Origin: Dimorphilus gyrociliatus
Taxonomy: Eukaryota; Annelida; Polychaeta; Dinophilidae
DNA: 64,000 bases
Assembly: GCA_904063045.1 (NCBI GenBank)
Contig: CAJFCJ010000006.1
Coordinates: 5,038,408 to 5,102,407 of the forward strand
Direction: 5' to 3'
Shown: positions 1 through 13,063 of the stretch, piece after piece
Numbering within the stretch: position 1 is the first letter of the stretch
How the letters are laid out: every line of letters begins with the position of its first letter
The notes under the pieces: generated by a model
The model's database searches: none
What the model was told of the DNA's origin: nothing
The model's input: the letters and a program-made list of their open reading frames with translations, nothing else
Program-made: the position numbers and the translations under genes

Positions 1-783
1 TTGCCAATGGAAACTCTAGACAGGCTCCTAAAAATAGCCTTTAGACTGGTTCTAAAAAATATTAATATTTTCTTTGACATAAAAGTAGGTCTTGCGTTTG
101 ACCTTAATAAGAGTTCAAAATTCAAGTTGATCTACTTGAAAACGTACTATTTTTTTTATAGAATAGGCCCTTGTTACTATAACTATATACAGTTTAAAAG
201 AAAGTATGATAATTTTTGTATAATTATTCAATTCCTTATATTCTTTATGATAAATTATTTATCTATTGCAATGGTGATAAGAGAACATTCTTTAATTTTT
301 TATACATACAATAATATAACTATATCATTTTAATAGAGGGTAGAATAGAATAGTCTGCAATTTACATGAATATCGTAAAATGGTTGAAAAAGTTGGAAAT
401 ATTGTTTTATTTACCAAATTAAAATAACAAAGAAGTGGAAAGGTAGTTTTTTTTATTGTGTAGCAATAGGACCACGTTTAGATTCTATATTATCTTTGAA
501 AGTTGTTTTTGTCCAAGTTGTTGTCATATATTAAATGTTGAACAGGTAGTTAAAATACTTTACTAGTTGATTAATTATTTAGGTTTGATACGTCTTCACG
601 AAATGGTCCTATACTTTACCTATCGATGTAAGTTTTTAATATCCTTATACCGCGTATTTTATTTAATTCTGTGTTTCAATTTTCAAATGTTTCTTTAAAT
701 TCGCTATTCTTAAAACAGATCAAAACTATTACATATTAGTTGGTTTGACTGCTGTGATACTGTTAATTGGTGCAAATTATAAT
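1..783. other. Left flank, no gene called
   Basis: A+T-rich sequence with no recognisable domain. A frame open from base 1 to 333 is rich in Phe, Ile, Tyr and Asn, as expected of chance translation of A+T-rich DNA, and matches nothing I know. It may hold the promoter and 5' UTR of the next gene. Confidence 0.5.
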
Positions 784-2473
784 ATGGCAGTAAATAAATC
801 AAATACTGTATGTAATATTCAAACTATATATGCTGACATTGTCGCTTTAAATATTATATATTAATTTATTTACAAATAAAGGATTCAAATGTTTACGTTT
901 ACGAAAGTAGTAGTTTTATCGAATATTCAAGCAATTGGTCTGTTTCATCGTTCAGTAAGGTTAGTATTAAATGATAAAATTAATAATATAAGTATCTTAA
1001 TGATTACAGTAATTCTTATCTTTATTAATAGTTTGATGAACTACTAAGGTCAAGATGGGAAGAAAGAATGAAAGTAAATTGTTTCAAATATTCGTGGAAG
1101 AAGATAAAAACAAAGGTTTTGGGTGGAAAATATCATTTTGTCATTCAAGTTAGACTATTTAGCTTATTATATTTGAAAATATTACATCAATGAATGTTTT
1201 ATTATAGCTGAATCCCGATAGAGCAAATAAAAGAAAGGCGACTGTAACGGGTGTTTCTATGCCCTTCGATACATCGAAATTTCATTTTGGTAAAGTTCTT
1301 TCCAGTTGCGAAGTAATGTTTGAAATGTATTCGATAGAGAATGATAAACATTTCTTACAAACTAAATATCCTTATGCAATAAATGAGCTAAACGAGTTAA
1401 GCGTATCGCAATCGCCAGTAAATAATTAACTAATAACTCATTAATTATTTTATTTAATAAACGGTTTTGAATAGAGTCCAGCAGATAAACACTACCTCAT
1501 TATCAATGTTAATCCTTTCGATTTTGGACACTTTTTAATAGTACCTAATCTGCATATGAACTTTCCACAAAGGTTATCAATTACCGGAGCAAGAATGGGA
1601 ATTGAAACAATATTAATGACGAATAGCCCGTAAGTATAATTAAGTATGAACAATATTAATATTTAAGATATTTATAGTATATTTTGTTTGTATTTGCAGG
1701 GCATTCAGAGTTGGATTCAACAGTTTAGGTGCGGTTGCTTCAGTGAACCATCAACATTTACATGGATGGTATTTAAATCATCCATTATATATTGAAACAG
1801 CTGTAAATACTTTCATAGATTGTTGTTTACTTATTTTGTGTATATATTTAAAAAGTGAAAAGAAACCTAAGGTAGACTTTAGATAAATATTGTTTGTATG
1901 TTTATCAACAGAGAGGTAGGAAGATAAGTAAAAACATCTTTGAAATTGTTGACGCGCCTATACCGGCTATAGCCCTTCAGAAGAAAGATTTAGATGTGAT
2001 GAAACTTGCAATGTTGGTGTTGATATTCTTCTTTTTAGATATATAGCTAAGAATATATCTATTTATTTATTTATTGTAGCTTAGTTCATTCCATAACTGA
2101 ATACCTTTACACAAATGAAATTGCTCACAATTTACTCATGACAAGAGGAACTAATTTTGAATCTGATGAGGATGATAGGCGAATAATTCGAATAATAATT
2201 TGGCCTAGGAAAAGTACATTTCATAGCACAACAACTGCAATGCCTAAATTCTATGCAGCTCTCCTAGAATTTGCAGGACAAATACCAGTTTATAGTAATA
2301 TTAATAATTTAATATAACATACAAATTAATTGATTATTTTTAACACAATAGATACAGAAAGTTTTGAAGATATAACAGAAGAGGAGATTATCTCTGGCCT
2401 TCAAGAGTATTCTTTGACTGGAGAAAAATGGAATACAGTTATAGAGGATATAGTAAAATTTGACACATTCTGA
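784..2473 (+). CDS. GDPGP1: GDP-D-glucose phosphorylase 1 (GDPGP1), spliced
   Basis: HIT/GalT-superfamily enzyme that phosphorolyses GDP-D-glucose in the cytosol, thought to clear this mistakenly made nucleotide sugar. Exons joined by eye give landmarks in family order: [30 protein letters not shown] (across an intron at 1146/1207), [53 protein letters not shown] with the catalytic His cluster, [11 protein letters not shown] and [11 protein letters not shown]. The stop is TGA at 2471–2473. The start at 784 (MAVNKSNT, then a GTATGT donor) is the best phase-compatible ATG, but the first exon is weak. Length is about 330 residues against roughly 385 in human, the shortfall being mainly N-terminal. 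All splice phases are consistent and no break is seen. Confidence 0.88.
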
Positions 2474-4114
2474 AAAAATATTTAACAGAGAGAGGCATTC
2501 TATCACGTTTTCAGCTAAAAAACCTAATCAATTTTGCTAAAATACAATAATTAACTATCTAAATACAAAACAGCACTTGGATTTTGTAATCTATCACTCT
2601 TTGACGTAGATGTTGTATATATCGATAGAAAAATTAAAGGCAGTTCAATCAATAAGATATTAAATCTAAATTTAAGCTTTAACTACTATAATAGGAAGCA
2701 TTGATATATAGAATTAATACTAATTGGCGATAATTAAAGATCTTAATAAATTATTATGTTTCTCAATGTCGCAAAATGATGCGTATATGAGAAAAGATCG
2801 AAAAAATAAGAAATATCTTGTTAAAGCAATATAATGTATATATATAGTATATTTATATATATCATCACTTAATATAATATAAAAAACAACACTTATTTGC
2901 TTTTCGTTTTTGTTATTATACGACTCTCTACAATTTTACTGTTCGATATAACTCTATACAGTATAAAATTTATATATAATATAATGAATATCCAGAATAT
3001 GTACGATATATTGTAATTTTATGCTACGAACAATGAAATTTCAAATCAATATCTAAAATGAATGCGGGTTCACAACATGAATTAAATTTTCGTTTAATTT
3101 AAAGAAAAAGAGATGTTTTTATTCGCTTTTTCCATCTCTGTCTTTTCTCTCTCTATTCATATACTTTTTTATATTATTTGGAATACTTTAGTGTATCGGA
3201 TAATGTTGAAAAAGAAAATATAATATCTCTTTATGTTACAGTTTGCATTGCTTTACAAATTATTAATGAAGAATAGTTTATATATTGAAATGTATTCAAG
3301 TTAGTTGTGATACTATATGTATTATAATTAATTTTTCAAGAGAGAGAGAGAGAGAGAGAGAGGAAAAGAGATAGAGGGAGGTGAGTGACAGAGAAAGCAT
3401 AGTTTTTAATTAGATCTGAGGCCGTTGTGTGTCGTCGTTGCAGCTGTGAAACATGTTCTATTTTTATTTTATATGCAGGTATTTAACTGGAACGAGCTCT
3501 TCCCACAAAGTTTCCGTTTTTCCATTCTGTAAGGACTACTCCGAGTAAAACAGCAATTACAATAGAAAGATAATTCAATACAAAAGGATACTCGCTTTAA
3601 CCTGAATAGTAGTCAGAGGACAAAACTACAACAAAGGCAGAAAAAAGAGAAGAATAATAATAATCTTTCTAGTATAACAGTAATGAAAATAATAATGTTC
3701 TGATAAATAAAAAGAACAGTACTTTTATATAATTTCAACGAAGTAATTAATTAATTGATGATTTGGGTTCGTTATTAATAAACAAAAAGAAACGATTTTT
3801 TAACAGTTGAAGCGAAAAAACAAGAAATAAAGAAATTGATTAAAATGAAAAGGTAAAAGAAGACAATTGAAAATTGGAACAATGATGAAAAAAAATTAAA
3901 AAAAGAGAAAAGGAGAAATTGAAAAGATAAGAAGAAAAATTTTTTTCTTTTTTATATTAAAAAGGAGCTTCCTTTATTGGATAATGTATTAAATAATTAA
4001 ATAAGCAATATTTCATAGTGCAAATGGTAATTAAAATAACCTAGAAATTGCAATTGATATATATTATCTGTTATTCAACAAAAAATCTGTCATTTTTTCA
4101 TGTAGCTTGACAAG
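2474..4114. other. Intergenic / UTR stretch
   Basis: No coding domain seen. Holds an (AG)n tract at 3339–3362 and one TATACAGTATA motif at 2955–2965. A possible 5' UTR intron of the downstream receptor ends near 3478 (tttatatgcag). Confidence 0.5.
3339..3362. repeat. (AG)n microsatellite
   Basis: Twelve consecutive AG units, followed by a purine-rich tail to about 3380. Confidence 0.95.
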
Positions 4115-7100
4115 ATGAAAATGAAAGTTGAAAAAGGATTATTTCCGTTAATAATCTTTATTCCTCTCGTACTCTCTACAAATTTAAAACTAGGTGAGTA
4201 AAGACGAAAGGATTTATACATTGATAGTTTCTCTATCATATATCAAGAGAGGAAAAGAGGGTGTAATTTTCTTCTCTCTTTCTTCCTTGTAAGTAGGTAT
4301 ATCTTGTATAGATAATATTCTATTCTTCTATATACAAGCATATTAAAAGACAAGAATGGTTAACACCTTTTGAAATATCTTTAGCGGATTAAGTTATTTT
4401 AATTAAAAATAGATTCAAATCCTTTGATTAGAAGGTTTTTTCCTGTAATCACTCAACGTTATAGATATAATATCAAAGGCTTCCTTGTCCTATAGCTTTT
4501 CCTGTCGTAGTTTGATCCTTAGCCAATCTGGCCTGCGTAATTATAATAATTTGAATAATGTACACTTATCCATTTGCTTGCGTTGACTATAGTGTAAACA
4601 GTAGTACATACTCATTCATATACACACAAATATACAGTATATACTGTATATTTTATAAACGTTTACACCACACGAATGAACATATTGATTTGAATAAAGA
4701 AAAAGATAACTAAATTTTATATATGGTAAATGTAAAAGTATACAAAGTATGTGCATTTAAACATTCATTGAGCTATAGTAATTATATAAAAGTTATAAGC
4801 AATTTATCCGTTTTCATATATGAGTAATATTTAATCAATTTTTCTATATTAATTTTTATTCGTTAAGTAACTTCAAAGGAGTTAAATACATAATTAAGTA
4901 TTACTTACTACAGATATTAGTGGAGATACCGAAGAAAGGGAATTGTTAATAAGAAATATACTAAAAAATGTATCCGAATATACAAATACTAGCTGTTTGG
5001 ATGTTTCTTATAGAACTTTTGAAGATGCATTCCAGTTTTTGGAGACGGGATGTAGTTCGTTAAGAGATGGATCAGCAATATTCTTATCACATGCATATTC
5101 TTGCGCAAACCATGAAATATTCCTAAGCTTTGCAAAGTATTTGAATATTCCATTTATATCTTTACCCTCAAAATGTGATGAGATAGCCTGGACAAAGATT
5201 ACTTTCGGTTTAATAGATTATCTAAACAGCTCTGAGATTATTGTTATATACGATAAGAGTGCCGGTAACTATACATTTACATTAACAAAAATTATAGAGA
5301 GTTTACAATAAGACTTTAATAATCTCTTTCAAATTGATAGAGTCTCATTGGAAATTACAAGTATTCCTCTCTCAGGCTGCTCGAGAAAAGGTCTCTTTAT
5401 CATTATTGAGTATCAACGAAAAACTATCAAACATTGACGATATTCTAAGCAGTAGCTATATGGAACCGCAAATGGCAATTCCCTATATTCTTCTATGTAA
5501 TTTTAATTCAACGAAAATTCTGTTACAAAAGGTAATCGAGATATTATACAAATAATATATAAAGTTACGGCTATTCCATAAAGTGTAAACTCGAATATTA
5601 TTGATTTTTCATCAGATACGAATACCATAAATAACAAATTAATTTACTCAAACTAATACTTATATATTATATATAAAGAAATAGGAAAGCTTGTTGATTA
5701 CATCTCGATTAGAAGAAATATTACCTGATACTTAGGTTATAAATATATTTATTTAAGATAAATTTTCCTTGAAATTAGGTTCATCAAAAAAAAATGAGCA
5801 GATTGGAATATAAGTGGATTATTCACGGTGATGATATTACAATAGAATCCATAACTCCCCTGCTAAGAGATGAAATTAATGTTGCTGTATTAACTGTAAA
5901 TACAGGATTGTCAGATTTTTCACTAATTAAAGTAAATATTAAGTAGTTTATATTTGATAAGAAGGATTTTCTAAGAAGAAATTTTCACATTTAAGGCCTA
6001 CATCAACGCAACAATAGCTACATCTAATGAACTTTGCAGTATTTTACCGACAGTTTCAAAAATTGACTCAGACGAATGTGTATCACCTTTGACACTTGAT
6101 ACAAGACGCTTGATAAATGCAACACTACACAAGGTATGCATTTAGCATAGGATGCAACTATTTACCAATAGATATCTAATTTAAAGTTAATCATTAGAAT
6201 ATGGAAATCTTCAAGAACGATCTCTCTTTAAAATGGGTTATTCATAGTTCAGTTTCTCATTTGAACGGAAAGCCTAGTATGATTGAAACTGGTAATTATT
6301 CAAACGGTCAGTTGAATCTCTACAGAGATCATTTATATCCGAACGATCATTCTGGATTAAATGGGAGACGTTTTTTAGTTACCAGTCTGCCAGTAAGGAT
6401 ATATAAATGATATTTTTCGGTAAATGTTATACTCAGTCTTTTATTCTCTTTTTAGTATTCCTTTTTCCAAAAAAAAACTGTTATTGGTAATTTAACAATC
6501 TGGGAAGGCTTAACGTTTGACATTTTGAATCAATTGGCGCAAGATCTAAATTTTACCTACGATGTCATTGAGCCAGCTGATGGAAATTGGGGTATCGACA
6601 TTGGAAATGGATCTTGGAATGGTATGATGGGTCAAGTTATAAGAGGAGAAGTAGATTTTGCCTCGGCGTCATTCTCAATTACAGCTGCTCGTCAATTTGT
6701 AGGCGATTTTGCAGCTCCATATTTTCGAGATCAGTCAGTTATAATTATGAAATTACCTGAGGGAAATGATAAACTCCGATTATATTTAAAGCCATTCAGG
6801 CCAGAAGTATGGTAAGAATACATTGTCTTTTTCATATTAAAAGAAATCAACTATTTTCTCATTTTATTAGGCTTAGTTTAGTTTCGGCAGTCCTGATAAC
6901 CGGAGTTTTCTTTTGGCTAATATCAGCTTACAATCCTTACTATAAAGAACGCCATTCGAAGATAAAAAAAAAAGAATCCTTTTTCTACGGTCCCACTGCT
7001 CTGTTGTATGTTTATGGATATATTCTTCAACAAGGTAGCGACCATATGCCAAAATCTTCATCAGGAAGATTTCTAATAGGATGCTTTTGGTTTTTCAGGT

Positions 7101-8020
7101 AGTAAATAGCTACTATTTTATTTAATTAATTTTAATAATAGACGTCATTTGAATATTGCAGCTTGGTTATTGCCGCAACATATACAGGAAATTTAATTGC
7201 TTTTCTAGCCATCAGTACTGTTGATTTGCCATTTAATAGTCTTGAAGAGCTTGTTCAACAAGACGCTATGTCATACGGACCAGCTAGGGCTGTGGCTCTT
7301 GTAATGTTGTTTAGGGTAAATGTAACAGAGGAGTTAAATTAAATGTTTAATAATCCAAATCTTACGAATTTCAGGATTCAAAGCTATATCCATACACAGA
7401 GGTTGCAAAAACAATGACTGAAGTTAAAAATTACGAGATAGCAATGAAACAGGTTAGAACTGGAAAATTTGCCTTTATTGCTGAAAAATCCTACTATGCG
7501 GCTGTATCCGCTGATGATTGTGATTTGGTAATGGCTAGACAGGAATTTTATCCCACAGATTATGGGTGGTTTTTTCCTAAAGGGACGCCTTATATAAAAA
7601 AGTTTAATGATAGGTAATCAAAAAACATTCTCTCGATAGTATATTATTTATTACATCAGTATCTTGAAATAGTCTCTTATTAGATATGAATAGATCTTAA
7701 TTTTTGGTTTTAAATATTTATGCTCTAGGATAACAAAAATGAGAGAAGGTGGTCTGTTAAACAAGTGGATGAAGAATAGAATACCTAAAAATTTACAATG
7801 TAAGGGGCTAGGACCAGTAACGAAGGCTAAAGTGGCAACTCTGGAAGATTTTCAAGGAGTCTTCTACGTATTTTTAGGAGGAGTTGTTTTAGCATCATTG
7901 GTTCTTTCAATAGAAATATTAATAACTTTAAAGCAAAGAAGGTTTTTCAGCAAAAATTTTTTGAAAAGAAAAGAAAGAATATCTAACACGACAAACGGAA
8001 TTGAGCAGTGTAATAAGTGA
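4115..8020 (+). CDS. Ionotropic glutamate receptor subunit
   Basis: Ligand-gated cation channel of the plasma membrane. Exon 1 (4115–4193) encodes a signal peptide (MKMKVEKGLFPLIIFIPLVL). Exons at 4914–5270, 5335–5531, 5780–5931, 5998–6135 and 6200–6390 encode a short amino-terminal domain. S1 (6457–6811) has the glutamate-binding Arg in FSITAARQFVGDFAAPYF. The exon 6871–7098 carries M1 and the pore loop YGYILQQGSD with Gln at the Q/R position. Exon 7162–7315 carries M3, with TYTGNLIAFL in place of SYTANLAAFL. S2 (7374–7613) keeps the ligand Glu in FIAEKSYY. M4 lies in the last exon (7729–8020). S2 lacks the usual Ser-Thr pair (PARAVALVMLFR). The amino-terminal domain is about 270 residues, shorter than the typical 400. 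The subtype cannot be assigned. Confidence 0.9.
4631..4650. repeat. Overlapping TATACAGTATA / TATACTGTATA pair in an intron
   Basis: Two copies of a recurring 11-mer in opposite orientation sharing two bases, in the large first intron of the receptor gene. Eleven-base copies also occur at 2955, 8398, 11003, 20751, 25560, 28528, 31520, 52438, 59050 and 61009, all outside coding exons. It resembles a TA–CAG–TA excision footprint. Confidence 0.6.
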
Positions 8021-8531
8021 ACATCTATATACGAAAATGATGCACTATCTATAAATGCTATCATAGAAGCTATAATCGTGTATAGTTTTGTAAAAATGAA
8101 ATTTTTATTTGAAAATAGACAAATTCACAGCCATTGCCTAAAGTTTGATTACTATTACCTATCTGACTAAAGATAGAAGCGGAGGAACTACTAAGTGATA
8201 GATTAATTAAGCAGCCTAAACAAGATAAGGAGATCAGGATTAAAGACTCTGAGAAATGAATGGTAAAGATATTCAGAAAGGTATAGACCACAATCTTAGT
8301 ATTTACAACTATTTATGTACAGTAATATTTATCACCAGTAATAATTTCTATGTTATTTGTATAAAACGCTCCATACGCATCTGAATACTTGTCTATATAT
8401 ACTGTATACATCATAAATAATGCTACAATCACTATGCTATGTTTTTAATTTTGAAAACTGTAAATTTATTAAAGAAACGCTTTAATGCGTTAACAAATAT
8501 ATACTTGAATCGATATATGTGTATATTACTT
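8021..8531. other. Intergenic gap between convergent genes
   Basis: Shared 3' flank of the glutamate receptor (+) and GPATCH11 (–). No domain seen; one TATACTGTATA motif at 8398–8408. Confidence 0.5.
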
Positions 8532-9849
8532 CTATTCATCATGATCTTCAGCTGTGTTTCCTGGGCAATTTTCCAGCATGTCATCGTCGTCTTTATGATG
8601 TAAAAGGAAAACAAAAAAATTATGAAAATTTAATGACTATGGATAGGCTTTTATAGTATATAAAACATTTTTTATAGCTTACCATTAAAAGATGTTCCAC
8701 ACCATATACAATATATGTACTTACTGCGTAAGTAGTCAGTAAGGTCTGCTAACTGTTCCTCTGGCTTTTAAATGAAATTATAAAGATGTTTTAATTTTGT
8801 TTAAATGATATAAATCTATATTTTCTGGGAGGGGGGGGGAATTTGTTCTTTTTCTTACCTCTGGTAGATCTTCTTCCTCTTCAGCTTCATCGTTATCTTC
8901 TGCTTCGTTTCCTTGATCTTCAGAGAGCTTTGGCCAGAAGAATGATTTATGCGGTTGAGTAATTTGCTATTTAGAGAAAAAGAAGCAGTTACATTAGAAT
9001 AAAATTTTTGTATAAATCAATTACAAAAAATTAGAAATATACCATATTAGAATCCAATTGCTCGCAAACCTTTTGACTTTTCCTAACATAGCCCATAGTT
9101 TTTTTGTCTCTTAAAAGCTTTGACTGATGAGAACGAAAGTTTTCCCGTGAACGCTCTTCTAACTTAATTCTTTTTTCATCAATAATTGATCTTAATTGGT
9201 TGGTTTTATCAGTTTTACGCTTAATTTCAGTATCATGACCTAATCCAGTTCTATTACTTTTTAATGATATGGGAACAGGTTCAAGGCGACCTTTACCTAA
9301 AATATTTATTGAGTTAATAAACAAGAAATGAATTAGAAAGAGATGGTTTTAATAATATAGGATAATTATCTACCGTCTTTTCCAATGCTCATGCCTGGTT
9401 TATATCCCATTTTGGATAATAGTGAAAAACCTTTATTATTCGAGCTTAATGTTTTATTTAAAGCTTTCTCTCTTTCTTCTTTTTCCATAACATGTCTTGG
9501 TTTAGTTCTATGGGTAGTTAAAGCAGAAATTTTAGCATAATAATTAAAGATCTCCAAAAGATCCTAGTTATAATATTTGATTACCTATTTTTGATATCAA
9601 CTTCTTTCTTCTTAGCATCTTGTTTGTAGAGTCTAGCAACGCTTTTGGGTACTAACCCAGGACGAATATCATCTTTTTCTGCACTGAAACAGAATTGAGT
9701 ATTCTAATTAAACACAATTTCGCTATTTTACACGGTGTACGAAATTAATAAGCCTATCGAAAAGAGCACAATCTTAAAAAAATAATACTGTACATTTTTA
9801 AAAAAGCGTCGGACATATAATCATCTTCCTCGTCATTATCTACACTCAT
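8532..9849 (-). CDS. GPATCH11: G-patch domain-containing protein 11 (GPATCH11)
   Basis: Nuclear G-patch protein; G-patches typically bind and activate DEAH helicases in RNA processing. Exon 1 starts at 9849 (MSVDNDEEDDYMSDAFLK), matching the family's acidic EDYMSD start. The next exon carries DIRPGLVPKSVARL. The G-patch is split by an intron: GFSLLSKMGYKPGMSIGKDG in the exon at about 9373–9550, then GRLEPVPISLKSNRTGLGH in the exon ending near 9300. A coiled basic helix follows (RSHQSKLLRD, VCEQLDSNM). An acidic stretch (EDNDEAEEEEDLPE) precedes the C-terminal zinc-finger-like part YLRSKYIYCIWCGTSF and ENCPGNTAEDHDE, which matches the vertebrate C-terminus. The architecture is complete and no damage is seen. 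Confidence 0.92.
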
Positions 9850-12256
9850 TATAGATATAACTGATGAAGATGGGACCACTGTTTTGATTAAAATATTTCC
9901 TTCATTCTTGTCAATAATTATAGAACTACAAAAGTTTAAAATAGGCCCTTATTATCACTCAAAGAATAGAATACTTTTCGCTTAGGAATACTCGGACTGA
10001 TTTTTCGTTAGCGCCTTTAGCCTAAATAAACTTCAAATAGACAATATATTACAGCTATAGAATTAAGGAGATTATGACAAATTATTTCAAAATTATGATT
10101 TTTTTCAATATTCGTCAAAAAGTTTCACTTCCGGAATAATGGTTGAATATATTCTACGCATTACTATACAGTATTTATTTTATTGATACTGTTATAACAG
10201 AAACATTTCATTTAATAAAAACATTTTCTATACTTTTAAATTAGTTTTGTTTAATTAAAAACTATATTTAAACATTTATAATTAATAGAAAAAAGTACTT
10301 GAAATTGAATATTGAATGTTCTGTACAAAAGATAAAATTATTCAGGTTTATTTAAAGACTATCTTTTAATAAAAGAAGAAATAAGATTCTGACGCAAGTT
10401 CGGTGTATTTCAACGAATCAACTGTTTACATAAAAAAAGCCTTAAAGTCCTTTATCTCTTTTTAAAAGAGACATATAGAGAAGAGTTTTAAAATAGTACA
10501 CTTGTTCAACGATGGAAGTATTGTTTAATATATTAAGTCGAAAAAATAGGTTAAATTATATAAAACAAGAGAAAAAAATAACAATTTTATATAAAACGTA
10601 AAAATTAGAGATGAATTGATAGCAGACACACACAATTAGACAATGTATTGGCTTGAATGGATTTCCTTAGATAAGCTTTAAATTATAATATTTGACGTAT
10701 GAGTTTTGAATGACTAGTATAGGCACGCTTTGTTAATATTTCCCTTATAGATTACGACATTCTGTTGCTATATTTTGCCACATAATCAATTCGTTAAGGT
10801 ATAAAAACGTAAAGTACTAGAGATTTATCGGCCAATTATTTATACAAGTTCACCCAGTGTTCGTGTCTGCAGGTCCTATTCATCAAATATACATTTAAAG
10901 AAAAAAAAGAAAGGAAAAAGCTCTTCATTGGTCAACTTTCTTAGTGTTTTCTCATTTTTATCAATCGTTCTCGTAAACGAGGTGATATAGGTTTTGAAGA
11001 AATATACAGTATATACGGGAAGAATAGATCATGAGAATTTTTGAATATCTTAGATATTTGATAAGGCAAGGTAAAAATCCATTCTCGGGAATTGCGCTTT
11101 CTTTGAGGAGAATATTTAAATTGTTTTGTTTCTGATGGGAGAGAGGATACGATAGTGAAAAAGAGAAGAAAATTATGAAGATAGAAAATGACATATCATT
11201 AAAGGCAGTAGTAGATGATAAAAATAGAAAGGAACAACATACCCTTATTTGTAGCTCTTTAATATAAATCAATTATTTGAAATTCGTTTATCTACTTTTT
11301 ATTCTGTTATCATTGATTCTACGTATACTGATAGTGTACAGTGTGTATCTTGCTTGTTTTCTTAAACTAAAAAACGTTAATAAAACTTTTTCTACAATGA
11401 ATATACATGTGAAACAAAATGAAAAGAAACGAAAAAGGTCCATTATCCTTTGTTACTTTCTTCATGACCTTACATGACCTTTAATACAATTTTTTTTTAA
11501 ATTATTCACGAAAGAAATTGAAAAATGACTTGTTTTCTCATACATAATTAGAACATATATTTTTCCTTTAGTTAGTGTAGAAAACGCCCTCGATATCAAA
11601 GGAAAAATATGTAAAAAATTCATTAAAATTGACATAGAATTTTATTTCTCTTAACCTAGCAAATACTTTATACACATATATATTATAATATATACTAGAC
11701 TTTAGTGCCATCTAGTAATCCAATAGTTCTGCTTTTTTGAAAAGACTATAAAGAAGAAAAAAGTGAAATGAAGAAATCTAAAGTCAAGTTTTAGTGGACA
11801 TTTAGAAAACCTTTACCATAAATAATTAGTAGTATAAATCAAAAAACAAAAGAAAAGAAAGAAAGAGGAAATAAGAAAATATAGAGATAAATAAAAAAAT
11901 GGAAATCTTAATCATTTAAAGTTTTTTAGAGTCTAAAAGTACTCTTCAATGCTCGCTAATTATTTCAGAAGATCGATGAAATATGAATTAATTTAAAACA
12001 GTTGCTTTTGTGTTTATTGTTGATTACGAAATAAAAGTTTGTCATGCGTATGAAAAACAATTAAATCTCTAAAGAGCTTTGAAGTTGAGATCGCGTTTAT
12101 ATATTTCAACATTAGAAGTACCTGAGGCCATTTAATTATTGTATAAATGGTTAGGTAATTAATCCTATACACATTATTTAAAAGGAGGGAGATTAGAGAA
12201 GCAGAAATTGCGTAGAAATTAATCCGACAATAGCAGTTGGCACTCAAACTCCAAAC
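9850..12256. other. Large intergenic interval
   Basis: About 2.4 kb with no supported gene. Frames at 10961–11272 (–) and 11277–11477 (+) look like chance reading of A+T-rich DNA. Contains TATACAGTATA at 11003–11013 and a GTGCCATCTAG motif near 11704, which could be a CTCF-like site. Confidence 0.5.
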
Positions 12257-13063
12257 ATGCCTCAAGTACGTGGCAATACAACTTGGCTAACGAATCCTCG
12301 AGTGATCCAACAACCTAAAATGAAACCTGTGAGAATCGATCAGAGCTCTCAAAAGATTGAGAATGGTCGAATGGACGATAATTTAAGAGAAGAATTGAGT
12401 AATCTTCACATGGCACAACACAGGTCATTTGCTGATCGAAATTGGATGATAAAAGAAGTTCGAGGAGACGTTGAAGAAATGCATAGGATTAAACGGGAAT
12501 CTCGAAATTGTAAGAGTGCAATAAGGTCTCTAACTGCAGGAACGACTAGAGGAAACTCTCAATCACCGAATAATAGTTCTAAATTAAACTCTTGGGTTCA
12601 CATAGATGATGATGAAGATGACTACGTCGAAATGAATAAAGAAGTTTATAGGCCAAAAACAAGTAAACGAGTAAAAAGAGTTAGTCCAACAAGGAGAGCA
12701 AGAACAGCTTTGGAATTGAAAAGGGACGAGGCAAAAATGAAGGAGCAATTAGCTTCTGAACAGAGAACGCAAACTGCGTTAGGTTTCGAAAGAGATTTAG
12801 AGAAGCAATCTTTTCAAGAGTTATGTTTTAATGGTAAAGGGCGGAAGCTATGCGATGACGAAGCAGATATGAGAAGAATGGCTATTAGAAATGCAAGAAA
12901 ACGAATGCTTTTAGCTGATGAGGATAGGCTGAAAGGAAAAATTCGTCAATTTTATCAAGATTTAGAAAAACTACAGCTCAATCCTCAATCAAGAACAAAT
13001 TCAACATCGCATTCTTTTCTATTGCCCAAAAGACAATACAAATCTTGCTTTAGAATCTTTTGA
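12257..13063 (+). CDS. Unrecognised basic, coiled-coil-prone protein (single exon)
   Basis: I do not recognise this family. The frame starts with MPQVRGNTTWLTNP and encodes 268 residues without an intron, unusual here. It is highly charged. Residues about 35–85 are helical (ELSNLHMAQHRSFADRNWMI). An acidic patch DDDEDDYVEMNKE (about 118–130) is followed by a Lys/Arg cluster (RPKTSKRVKRVSPTRRAR), which could act as a nuclear signal or in tubulin or nucleic-acid binding. A long charged helix runs over residues 150–250. No signal peptide or membrane segment is seen. The C-terminus is uncertain: in the +1 frame an alternative tail stays open to the stop at 13140–13142 (FYCPKDNTNLALESFDQLF), so a one-base indel near 12975–13010 is possible. 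Confidence 0.6.
   Translation: MPQVRGNTTWLTNPRVIQQPKMKPVRIDQSSQKIENGRMDDNLREELSNLHMAQHRSFADRNWMIKEVRGDVEEMHRIKRESRNCKSAIRSLTAGTTRGNSQSPNNSSKLNSWVHIDDDEDDYVEMNKEVYRPKTSKRVKRVSPTRRARTALELKRDEAKMKEQLASEQRTQTALGFERDLEKQSFQELCFNGKGRKLCDDEADMRRMAIRNARKRMLLADEDRLKGKIRQFYQDLEKLQLNPQSRTNSTSHSFLLPKRQYKSCFRIF

Noticed and set aside
1-333. Open frame of 110 codons at the left edge
   Set aside because: Composition dominated by Phe, Ile, Tyr and Asn, no motif, no splice context; typical of chance translation of A+T-rich DNA.
8432-8614. Minus-strand frame of 60 codons overlapping the GPATCH11 C-terminal exon
   Set aside because: It is out of frame with the conserved ENCPGNTAEDHDE end; a shadow of the real exon.
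10961-11477. Two adjacent frames in the large gap before 12257
   Set aside because: Hydrophobic or Ser-rich without domain, Cys pattern or supporting splice sites.
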